Shown here: one piece after another, positions 8,538 to 15,452 of the stretch
Layout: every line of letters begins with the position of its first letter
Position numbering within the stretch: position 1 is the first letter of the stretch
Source: Castellaniella ginsengisoli
GTDB lineage: Bacteria; Pseudomonadota; Gammaproteobacteria; Burkholderiales; Burkholderiaceae_B
Strand: one strand, 5' to 3'
DNA: 64,000 bases
NCBI RefSeq assembly: GCF_039523235.1
Contig: NZ_BAAAEX010000011.1
Program-made: the position numbers and the translations under genes
Notes under the pieces: generated by a model
Database searches by the model: none
Seen by the model: only the letters and a program-made list of their open reading frames with translations
What the model was told of the DNA's origin: nothing

Positions 8538-10397
8538 ATGACTAGATTACTGGAAGGGATCCAATCGCCGGCGGACCTGCGCCGGCTGGACCGTCGGGAC
8601 CTCAAGGAACTGGCCGCCGAACTGCGGGCGTTCGTGCTGGACTCCGTGTCTCGCACCGGAGGCCACTTGTCCTCCAACCTGGGCACGGTCGAACTCACCC
8701 TGGCGCTGCATTATGCGTTCGACACGCCCGATGATCGGCTGATCTGGGATGTGGGCCATCAGTCTTATCCGCACAAAATCCTGACCGGCCGCCGCGAAGC
8801 CATGTCCGGCCTGCGCCAGCAGGGCGGGATTTCCGGCTTCCCGAAACGCGCCGAGTCGCCGTACGACGCCTTCGGCACGGCGCATTCCTCGACCTCGATT
8901 TCCGCGGCGCTGGGCATGGCCGTGGCCTCGCGCAATGCCGGCGTCGATCGCCAGCACATCGCCGTGATCGGCGACGGGGCCATGACGGCCGGCATGGCCT
9001 TCGAAGCCCTGAACAATGCGGGCGTCACGCCCGACGTGAACCTGCTGGTCGTGCTGAACGACAACGACATGTCGATTTCGCCGCCGGTGGGGGCATTGAA
9101 CTACTACTTCGCCCGCCTGCTGTCGGGCCAGTTCTATGCGCGCGCCAAGATCATGGGGCGGGCCGTGCTGCAGCATGTGCCGCCCGTGCTCGAACTGGCC
9201 CGCAAACTGGAAGGCCACGCCAAGGGCATGCTGTCGCCGGCCACGCTGTTCGAAGAGCTGGGCTTCAACTACATGGGGCCGATCGATGGCCATGATCTGG
9301 ACGTGCTGATTCCCACGCTGGAAAACCTGCGCAAGCTCGGCGGCCTGCAGTTCCTGCACGTCGTCACGCGCAAGGGCCAGGGTTACAAGCTCGCCGAAGC
9401 CGATCCGGTCCTCTACCACGGCCCGGGGAAATTCGATCCCTCGGTCGGCATCCAGAAACCCGCGACTCCCGCACGACGCTCCTTCACCCAGGTCTTCGGC
9501 GCGTGGCTGTGCGACATGGCCGCCGCCGATACGCGCCTGGTGGGCATCACCCCCGCCATGCGCGAGGGCAGCGGCCTGGTCGAGTTCGAGCGCCGCTTTC
9601 CGCAGCGCTACTTCGACGTCGGCATCGCCGAGCAGCATGCCGTCACGTTCGCCGCCGGCCTGGCCTGCGAAGGCTGCAAGCCCGTCGTGGCGATCTACTC
9701 CACGTTTCTGCAACGCGGCTACGACCAACTGATCCACGACGTGGCCCTGCAGAACCTGGACGTGACTTTCGCCCTGGACCGGGCCGGCATCGTCGGCGCC
9801 GACGGAGCGACCCATGCCGGCAACTACGATATCGCCTATCTGCGTTGCATCCCGAACCTGGTGGTCGCCACGCCCTCGGACGAGCGCGAGGCCCGGCTGC
9901 TGCTCAATACCTGCTTTCTCCATCCCGGGCCGGCCTCGGTCCGCTATCCGCGCGGCGCCGGCTGCGGCGCCGAGCCGGGCGACGACCTGGGCCCCGTCGA
10001 ACTCGGCCGTGCCGTGGTGCGCCGCGAGGGCCGGGACGTGGCGCTGCTGGTATTCGGCACCCTGTTGCCCGAAGCCGCGCAGGCGGCCGAGGCGCTGGAT
10101 GCCACGCTGGTGGACATGCGCTTCGTCAAGCCGCTGGACGAAGCGCTGCTGCGGCGCCTGGCCGACCGCCACGAATTGTTCGTCACGATCGAAGAGGGCG
10201 CCGTCATGGGCGGCGCCGGCAGCGCCGTGGCCGAATGGCTCAACCGGGAGGCGATCGTCCGCCCGATCCTGCAACTGGGCTTGCCGGATGAATTCATCGA
10301 TCATGGAGACCAGAAGGCCATTCTCGCCGGACTCGGCCTGGATGCCGGAGGTATCGAGGCGTCGATACGCCAACGCTTGAAAAGGAATGCGTCATGA
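8538..10397 (+). CDS. dxs: 1-deoxy-D-xylulose-5-phosphate synthase
   Basis: Dxs joins pyruvate and glyceraldehyde 3-phosphate with thiamine diphosphate, the first and rate-setting step of the MEP isoprenoid pathway. The 619-residue protein has the N-terminal GHLSSNLG segment, the ThDP/Mg motif GDGAMTAG followed by NNAG, the central pyrimidine-binding DVGIAEQHAVTFAAGLA and the C-terminal transketolase domain (IEEGAVMGGAGSAV). Length is typical. It follows ispA by 8 bases and its stop overlaps the folE2 start as ATGA. Confidence 0.97.
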   Translation: MTRLLEGIQSPADLRRLDRRDLKELAAELRAFVLDSVSRTGGHLSSNLGTVELTLALHYAFDTPDDRLIWDVGHQSYPHKILTGRREAMSGLRQQGGISGFPKRAESPYDAFGTAHSSTSISAALGMAVASRNAGVDRQHIAVIGDGAMTAGMAFEALNNAGVTPDVNLLVVLNDNDMSISPPVGALNYYFARLLSGQFYARAKIMGRAVLQHVPPVLELARKLEGHAKGMLSPATLFEELGFNYMGPIDGHDLDVLIPTLENLRKLGGLQFLHVVTRKGQGYKLAEADPVLYHGPGKFDPSVGIQKPATPARRSFTQVFGAWLCDMAAADTRLVGITPAMREGSGLVEFERRFPQRYFDVGIAEQHAVTFAAGLACEGCKPVVAIYSTFLQRGYDQLIHDVALQNLDVTFALDRAGIVGADGATHAGNYDIAYLRCIPNLVVATPSDEREARLLLNTCFLHPGPASVRYPRGAGCGAEPGDDLGPVELGRAVVRREGRDVALLVFGTLLPEAAQAAEALDATLVDMRFVKPLDEALLRRLADRHELFVTIEEGAVMGGAGSAVAEWLNREAIVRPILQLGLPDEFIDHGDQKAILAGLGLDAGGIEASIRQRLKRNAS

Positions 10398-11206
10398 ACA
10401 CCCTGCTGGATCCGGTGACGACGGCGATGCCGGATGTGCAAAGCGGGCCGGATACCCGGCGGATCGCCATCCAGCGGGTGGGGGTGCGCGGCGTGCGCCA
10501 CCCTTTGGTGGTGGCGGCCGGCGACGGCCAGCCCCAGGCGACCGTGGCCGATTGGGAAATGACCGTCGCGCTGCCGGCCGATGAAAAGGGCACGCACATG
10601 TCGCGTTTCATCGCCTTGCTGGAGTCGCGCCGCGCCCAGCCCATGACGCCCGCGGCCCTGTGCGCCCTGGCGCAGTCGATGCTGGATTTGCTGCATGCCG
10701 ATGCCGGCGACGTGGCGGCCGCCTTTCCCTACTTCATCGAAAAGCCCGCGCCTGTGTCCGGCGTGCGCAGCCTGATGGATTACCAGATACGCTGGTCCGC
10801 CCGGGCGCGCCGGGGCGAGGCGCCGCGTTTTTCGCTGTCCGTCCAGGTGCCGGTGACGAGCCTGTGCCCCTGCTCCAAGGCGATTTCCGAGTACGGCGCC
10901 CACAACCAGCGTTCGCACGTCTGCGTGGATCTGGAATACGACTCGGCCGAGGCCGTGGATCTGGATGCGCTGATCCGGGGCGTCGAATCCCAGGCCTCGT
11001 GCGAACTGTGGGGGCTGCTCAAGCGCGCCGACGAGAAATTCGTGACCGAACGCGCCTATGAAAACCCGAAGTTCGTCGAAGATCTGGTGCGCGATGTGGC
11101 CGTGATGCTGCAGCGCCTGTCCGGCGTGGCGTCCTACCGGGTCACGGCGGAAAACTTCGAGTCCATCCACAATCATTCCGCCTACGCGGTCGTGCACAGC
11201 GTCTAA
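10394..11206 (+). CDS. folE2: GTP cyclohydrolase I, type IB (FolE2)
   Basis: FolE2 converts GTP to dihydroneopterin triphosphate, the entry to folate and preQ0 synthesis. The 270-residue protein belongs to the FolE2 (COG1469) family, recognisable by SLCPCSKAISEYGAHNQR with its conserved cysteine-containing metal site, and is unrelated in sequence to FolE. FolE2 can use several divalent metals, and in many bacteria it is zinc-repressed, but no Zur-like site is visible here; it is instead the last gene of the xseB-ispA-dxs operon with an ATGA overlap. Confidence 0.93.
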   Translation: MNTLLDPVTTAMPDVQSGPDTRRIAIQRVGVRGVRHPLVVAAGDGQPQATVADWEMTVALPADEKGTHMSRFIALLESRRAQPMTPAALCALAQSMLDLLHADAGDVAAAFPYFIEKPAPVSGVRSLMDYQIRWSARARRGEAPRFSLSVQVPVTSLCPCSKAISEYGAHNQRSHVCVDLEYDSAEAVDLDALIRGVESQASCELWGLLKRADEKFVTERAYENPKFVEDLVRDVAVMLQRLSGVASYRVTAENFESIHNHSAYAVVHSV

Positions 11207-11218
11207 GACTGTCTTATG

Positions 11219-11227
11219 TGCTAGAAT
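11219..11227 (+). promoter_or_regulatory. extended -10 promoter of the rpsF operon
   Basis: TGCTAGAAT is an extended -10 element (TG-n-TAGAAT) located 130 bases before the rpsF start. No good -35 is present, as is usual with extended -10 promoters. A transcript would begin near 11234 and include the structured leader. Confidence 0.45.
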
Positions 11228-11250
11228 GATTGGTTACTTGCTCGACCGTG

Positions 11251-11350
11251 CTTGTGGCGTACCGTTTTTGGGTGCGCCCGCAGCGCCCCGGGACGGGGGC
11301 TGCACAGTGCCGGCGGGCTGTCTGTCAACACCACAGATATCCACAAGGAG
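11251..11350 (+). promoter_or_regulatory. structured leader of rpsF, candidate S6:S18 autoregulatory element
   Basis: CTTGTGG (11251-11257) can pair with CCACAAG (11341-11347), which runs into the rpsF ribosome site AAGGAG. Inside it, GCAGC-g-CCCC (11280-11289) pairs with GGGG-g-CTGC (11295-11303), and an ACCG lies in the 5' part (11261-11264). The S6:S18 complex is known to bind leaders of this operon through a CCG in an h22-like bulge. The pairing is seen directly; the assignment to that motif is inference. Confidence 0.4.
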
Positions 11351-11356
11351 TCTTAC

Positions 11357-11725
11357 ATGCGCCACTACGAAGTAGTGTTCATCGTGCACCCCGATCAGAG
11401 CGAGCAAGTGCCCGCCATGATCGAGCGCTACCAGGCCATGGTCACCAGCAATGGCGGCCAGATCCATCGCGTCGAGGACTGGGGCCGCCGCCAGTTGGCC
11501 TACCCCATCCAGAAGCTCGTCAAGGCCCACTACGTGTGCTTCAACATCGAGTGCGGCCAGACCGCCCTGGATGAGCTCGAGCACTCGTTCCGCTACAACG
11601 ACGCGATCCTGCGCCACCTGTTCGTCAAGACCAAGCACGCCCACACCGAGCCGTCCATCATGATGAAGTCGGTCGAGCGCGAGGAAGCCCGCAAGGCGAC
11701 CGCCACCGAGTCCACGAATTCCTGA
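11357..11725 (+). CDS. rpsF: 30S ribosomal protein S6
   Basis: S6 binds S18 and the central domain of 16S rRNA in the small subunit platform. The 122-residue product begins MRHYEVVFIVHPDQSEQVP and contains DWGRRQLAYPIQK, both family hallmarks, with a charged tail after residue 100. The ribosome site AAGGAG is 6-7 bases before ATG 11357. It is followed by priB, rpsR and rplI, the usual proteobacterial order. Confidence 0.98.
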   Translation: MRHYEVVFIVHPDQSEQVPAMIERYQAMVTSNGGQIHRVEDWGRRQLAYPIQKLVKAHYVCFNIECGQTALDELEHSFRYNDAILRHLFVKTKHAHTEPSIMMKSVEREEARKATATESTNS

Positions 11726-11745
11726 TCCGCAAGTCCGCGCATTCC

Positions 11746-12039
11746 GTGAACCGGGTCGAACTTGCAGCGCGCGTGGCCGAGGCCGAGCCGCTGCGTCACA
11801 CACCGGCGGGCACGCCGGTGCTGAGACTCCGGATGGCACATGAATCCGAGGTCCTGGAAGCCGGATCCCCCCGCATCGTCCGCATGGAATTGCAGGCGGT
11901 GGCACTGGGGGATGTAGCCCGGGATCTGGCCGCAGCGCCCATCGGCGCGCTGATCCAGGCCACCGGATTCCTGGCGCCCCTCCGGCAGGGTTCGGACCGG
12001 CTGGTGTTCCACATCCAGCGGATCGCGCAGGCACACTGA
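11746..12039 (+). CDS. priB: primosomal replication protein N (PriB)
   Basis: PriB is a single-strand DNA-binding OB-fold dimer that helps PriA restart stalled forks. The 97-residue product starts with GTG (11746) and reads NRVELAARVAEAEPLR, then LRLRMAHESE, as in betaproteobacterial PriB. The position between rpsF and rpsR is diagnostic for beta- and gammaproteobacteria. The GTG start follows the rpsF stop by 20 bases and has only a weak ribosome site, so translation may depend on rpsF. Confidence 0.92.
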   Translation: MNRVELAARVAEAEPLRHTPAGTPVLRLRMAHESEVLEAGSPRIVRMELQAVALGDVARDLAAAPIGALIQATGFLAPLRQGSDRLVFHIQRIAQAH

Positions 12040-12085
12040 ATGAACATGCTGGGTACGAACCCGGCAACCAAGAAAGGCAATCCAA

Positions 12086-12358
12086 ATGGCTTACTTCAAG
12101 AAATCCAAGGAAAAGCGCAAGTTCGGGCAACAGAATCCGCTGTTCAAGCGCCGCAAGTTCTGCCGCTTCACCGTCGCCAAGGTCGAAGAGATCGACTACA
12201 AGGATCTCGACACCCTGCGCGATTTCATCCAGGAAAACGGCAAGATCATTCCGGCCCGTCTGACCGGCACCAAGGCGCACTACCAGCGCCAACTGGACAC
12301 CGCCATCAAGCGCGCGCGCTTCCTGGCCCTGTTGCCGTACACCGACAACCACAACTGA
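12086..12358 (+). CDS. rpsR: 30S ribosomal protein S18
   Basis: S18 is the small-subunit partner of S6. The 90-residue basic protein contains KRRKFCRF, IDYKDLDTLRDFI and the typical end RARFLALLPYTDNH. Its single cysteine at the start of the core (KFC) is not a zinc site of the C+ type. It lies 46 bases after priB and 16 bases before rplI. Confidence 0.98.
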   Translation: MAYFKKSKEKRKFGQQNPLFKRRKFCRFTVAKVEEIDYKDLDTLRDFIQENGKIIPARLTGTKAHYQRQLDTAIKRARFLALLPYTDNHN

Positions 12359-12374
12359 TCCGAGGTCTCCCGTC

Positions 12375-12830
12375 ATGCAAGTCATCCTGCTTGAAAAAGT
12401 CGTCAATCTCGGCAATCTGGGCGATGTGGTCCGTGTGCGCGACGGCTATGCCCGCAACTACCTGATCCCCCAGAAGATCGCCCGCCGGGCGACCGATGCC
12501 GCCCTGAAGGAATTCGAAGCCCGCCGCGCCGAGCTCGAGAAGCACCAGGCCGAAAAGCTGGCTGCGGCCCAGGCCGTGGGCGAAAAGCTGTCCGGCTATG
12601 TGCTGGTCATCGGCCAGAAGGCCGGCGTCGACGGCCGCCTGTTCGGCTCGGTCACCAACATGGACGTGGCCGCGGCCTTGCAGGCCGCCGGTTTCACCGA
12701 CGTGCACAAGGCCCAGGTCCGCATGCCGGACGGCGCCATCAAGACCGTGGGCGAGTTCCCGCTGCAGATCGCGCTGCACGCCGACGTCGTGGCCGACATC
12801 TCGGTGACCGTGCAAGGCGAAATGGCCTGA
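12375..12830 (+). CDS. rplI: 50S ribosomal protein L9
   Basis: L9 binds 23S rRNA domain V near the L1 stalk through its N-terminal domain and reaches across to neighbouring ribosomes. The 151-residue protein has the N-terminal signature LEKVVNLGNLGDVVRVRDGYARNYL split by the usual glycine-rich loops (NLGNLGDVV, about 10-20), a long central helix and a C-terminal domain. GAGG lies before the start. It ends the ribosomal operon, which is closed by the terminator at 12890. Confidence 0.98.
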   Translation: MQVILLEKVVNLGNLGDVVRVRDGYARNYLIPQKIARRATDAALKEFEARRAELEKHQAEKLAAAQAVGEKLSGYVLVIGQKAGVDGRLFGSVTNMDVAAALQAAGFTDVHKAQVRMPDGAIKTVGEFPLQIALHADVVADISVTVQGEMA

Positions 12831-12848
12831 CGCGCCGCTTCGTCGTGC

Positions 12849-12877
12849 GCCATTCCTCGTGGTAAGGTAGGAATGGC
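12849..12877 (+). other. 9-bp inverted repeat downstream of rplI
   Basis: GCCATTCCT (12849-12857) and AGGAATGGC (12869-12877) form a perfect 9-bp stem with an 11-base loop, 12 bases before the rplI terminator. Its role is unknown; it could be a transcript-end structure or a binding site. Confidence 0.5.
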
Positions 12878-12889
12878 ACGGCGCCGCTG

Positions 12890-12920
12890 AAAAGGCCGGC
12901 TTTCCGCCGGCCTTTTCTTT
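12890..12920 (+). terminator. Rho-independent terminator of the rpsF-rplI operon
   Basis: AAAAGGCCGGC (12890-12900) and GCCGGCCTTTT (12906-12916) form an 11-bp stem with loop TTTCC, followed by CTTTT. The A-run and T-run make it work in either direction. Confidence 0.9.
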
Positions 12921-12925
12921 TCTGA

Positions 12926-14311
12926 ATGCAAGGACAAGGTTTGGACATCGAAGCCGACGCGCAACTGGACTATCTGCGTGTGCCCCCGCACTCCATCGAG
13001 GCCGAGCAGTCGGTGCTGGGCGGTCTGCTGCTGGACAACGCCGCCTTCGACCGGGTCGCGGACGTCCTCACCGAGGATGACTTCTACCGTTTCGATCACC
13101 GCCTCATCTGGCAGCACATCACCCGGCTGGTGGGGCTGGCACGGCCGGCCGACGTCATCACGGTCCACGAATCCCTGGCCACGGCGGGCAAGGCCGACGA
13201 ATGCGGCGGCCTGCCGTACCTGAATGCGCTGGCGCACAACACGCCTTCGGCGGCCAACATCCGCCGTTACGCGGAGATCGTGCGCGAGCGTTCCATGCTG
13301 CGCAAACTGGTCTCGATCGCCGACGAGATTTCCTCGACGGCTTTCAATCCCCAGGGCAAGGAAGCCCGGCAGATCCTCGACGAGGCCGAGTCCCGCGTGT
13401 TCCAGATCGCCCAGGAGGGCGCGCGCGGCATGGCCGGGTTCCAGGAAATCCGGCCGCTGCTGGCCCAGGTGGTCGAGCGCATCGACGAACTCTACCACCG
13501 CGAGGGCGACTCCGACGTCACCGGGGTGCCGACCGGCTTCAACGACCTGGACCGCATGACGTCGGGCCTGCAGGCAGGCGATCTGGTGATCGTGGCGGGC
13601 CGGCCTTCCATGGGCAAGACCTCTTTCTCCATGAACATCGGTGAGCACGTCGCCATCGAGCAGGGCCTGCCGGTGGCCGTGTTTTCCATGGAAATGGGCG
13701 CGGTGCAACTGGCCATGCGCATGATCGGCTCGGTCGGCATGCTGGATCAGCACCGCATGCGCACCGGCAAGCTGAACCAGGATGACTGGCCGCGCCTGAC
13801 CCACGCCGTACAGAAAGTCGAGGAAGCCCAGATCTACATCGACGAGACCCCGGCGCTGACGGCGATGGAACTGCGCGCGCGCGCGCGCCGGCTGTCGCGC
13901 CAGTGCGGGCAGTTGGGGCTGATCATCATCGACTATATCCAGTTGATGTCGGGCAGCGGCGGCGAGAACCGCGCCACCGAGATTTCCGAGATCAGCCGCT
14001 CGCTGAAGGGGCTGGCCAAAGAACTGAACTGTCCGGTGATCGCGCTCTCGCAGCTCAACCGCAGTCTCGAGCAGCGGCCCAACAAGCGGCCCGTCATGAG
14101 CGATCTGCGCGAGTCCGGAGCCATCGAGCAGGACGCCGACGTGATCATCTTCATCTACCGCGACGAGGTCTACAACCCCGATTCGCCGGACAAGGGTACG
14201 GCCGAAATCATCATCGGCAAGCAGCGTAACGGCCCCATCGGCACGGTGCGCCTGACCTTCCAGGGGGCCAGCACCCGCTTCCTGAATTTCTCGGCGGCGC
14301 CGGGGTTTTAG
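12926..14311 (+). CDS. dnaB: replicative DNA helicase DnaB
   Basis: DnaB is the hexameric 5'-3' helicase at the replication fork. The 461-residue protein has the N-terminal primase-interacting domain (PHSIEAEQSVLGGLLLD near 20-37) and a RecA-like motor with Walker A GRPSMGKT (225-232), Walker B IIIDYIQLM and the DLRESGAIEQDAD arginine-finger segment. No intein or insertion is present. ATG 12926 is used; a TTG at 12941 is a possible alternative. It stands alone downstream of the ribosomal terminator and ends at a repeat-type terminator. Confidence 0.97.
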   Translation: MQGQGLDIEADAQLDYLRVPPHSIEAEQSVLGGLLLDNAAFDRVADVLTEDDFYRFDHRLIWQHITRLVGLARPADVITVHESLATAGKADECGGLPYLNALAHNTPSAANIRRYAEIVRERSMLRKLVSIADEISSTAFNPQGKEARQILDEAESRVFQIAQEGARGMAGFQEIRPLLAQVVERIDELYHREGDSDVTGVPTGFNDLDRMTSGLQAGDLVIVAGRPSMGKTSFSMNIGEHVAIEQGLPVAVFSMEMGAVQLAMRMIGSVGMLDQHRMRTGKLNQDDWPRLTHAVQKVEEAQIYIDETPALTAMELRARARRLSRQCGQLGLIIIDYIQLMSGSGGENRATEISEISRSLKGLAKELNCPVIALSQLNRSLEQRPNKRPVMSDLRESGAIEQDADVIIFIYRDEVYNPDSPDKGTAEIIIGKQRNGPIGTVRLTFQGASTRFLNFSAAPGF

Positions 14312-14315
14312 GTGC

Positions 14316-14428
14316 CCCCACGCTGCGCCCTGCGGGCTTGCTGCCCCCCAAGGGGGCCGTTTTTTGCCTTGGGGCGGCCCGGCGGCAAAAAAGGTCTCCG
14401 TGCAGAGGTCTTCTTCCACCGGGGGGCA
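14316..14428. repeat. Burkholderiales-type intergenic repeat acting as bidirectional terminator
   Basis: Directly after dnaB lies a CCCCCACGCTGCGCC...GCTTGCTGCCCCCC element of the kind scattered in Burkholderiales genomes. It holds nested inverted repeats: GCCCCC/GGGGGC (14343-14348, 14352-14357) followed by CG and six T; CCCCAAGG/CCTTGGGG (14346-14353, 14367-14374); TTTTTTGCC/GGCAAAAAA (14360-14368, 14384-14392); and outer CTGCCCCCC/GGGGGGCAG (14341-14349, 14420-14428). It lies between the convergent dnaB and pdxA genes. Only one copy is in the window; the family resemblance is from memory. Confidence 0.7.
14343..14365 (+). terminator. Rho-independent terminator of dnaB
   Basis: Stem GCCCCC/GGGGGC with a 3-base loop, then CG and a run of six T (14360-14365), 32 bases after the dnaB stop. 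It is part of the intergenic repeat. Confidence 0.75.
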
Positions 14429-14429
14429 G

Positions 14430-15452
14430 TTAGGACGCGGTCATCCTCAATGCCATGCGCACGGCCGCGCGCAGCGAAGCCGGATCGGCGAGGCCGCGTC
14501 CGGCGATGTCGAAGGCCGTGCCGTGATCCACGCTGGTGCGCACGAACGGCAAGCCTACGGTGACGTTCACCCCTTCGTCCAGGCCCAGGTATTTCACCGG
14601 GATCAGGCCCTGGTCGTGGTACTGGGCGACCACGATGTCGAATTCCCCCCGGCGGGCGCGCATGAACACGGTGTCGCCCGGCCAGGGGCCGGTGGCGTCC
14701 AGCCCTTCGGCCCGGGCCCGGGCGATGGCCGGCGCGATGTGGCGGGCCTCTTCGTCGCCGAAGGCGCCGCCTTCGCCCGCATGCGGGTTGAGCCCCGCCA
14801 CGGCGATGCGCGGCCGGGCGATGCCGGCCTGGCGGCAGGCCCGTTGCGCCAGGCGGATGGCGCGCAGTTCCGCCTCGGGGCTGAGCGCCGCCGGCACGCG
14901 GGACAGGGCGATGTGGATGGTGACCAGCAGCACCCGGAGTTCGTCGTTGGCGAGCATCATGGCGTAGTCCGCCGTGCCGGTGCGTTGCGCCAGGATTTCT
15001 GTGTGGCCGGGGAAATCGACGCCGCCCGCGTGCAGCGCGCCTTTGTGCAGCGGCGCCGTCACCAGCGCACGCACCCGGCCGGCCAGGGCGTCGTCGATGG
15101 CGTGGCACAGGTATTCATAGGCGCCGCGCCCGGCGCGCGGATCTTCCCGGCCCCAGGGCAGATCGGCCGGCAGGGCGTCCCAGCGGTTCAGCACGCCGAT
15201 CGTGCCGCCCGTGGTGCCTGCGCCGGGCGCATCCAGCGGGCGGACCGCCAGGCGGTCTTCCAGGCCCAGTGACCGGCAGGCGCGCCGCAGGGCGCCCGCG
15301 TCGCCGTAGACGACGGCGGGGTGGGGCAGGCCTTCGGCGTACAGGCGCGCGATCAGTTCCGGGCCGACGCCCGCGGCGTCCCCCAGCGTGAAAGCCAGGG
15401 GCGCGTCGGCGGGAGCCGCCGGAAGGCCGGGATCAGAGCGCGTCGCTGGCAT
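14430..15452 (-). CDS. pdxA: 4-hydroxythreonine-4-phosphate dehydrogenase
   Basis: PdxA oxidises 4-phosphohydroxy-L-threonine in pyridoxal phosphate synthesis. The 340-residue protein has the N-terminal TLGDAAGVGPE (most PdxA have GDPAGIGPE, so Pro is Ala here), FPGHTE with a metal-binding His, and QYHDQGLIPVKYLG with the second metal-binding His. ATG 15452 was chosen because it precedes the conserved LAFTLGD by a short linker; the frame runs 17 codons further up. Its start lies 20 bases inside the end of the PhoH-like gene, so it is the last gene of the minus-strand operon. Confidence 0.92.
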   Translation of the reverse strand: MPATRSDPGLPAAPADAPLAFTLGDAAGVGPELIARLYAEGLPHPAVVYGDAGALRRACRSLGLEDRLAVRPLDAPGAGTTGGTIGVLNRWDALPADLPWGREDPRAGRGAYEYLCHAIDDALAGRVRALVTAPLHKGALHAGGVDFPGHTEILAQRTGTADYAMMLANDELRVLLVTIHIALSRVPAALSPEAELRAIRLAQRACRQAGIARPRIAVAGLNPHAGEGGAFGDEEARHIAPAIARARAEGLDATGPWPGDTVFMRARRGEFDIVVAQYHDQGLIPVKYLGLDEGVNVTVGLPFVRTSVDHGTAFDIAGRGLADPASLRAAVRMALRMTAS

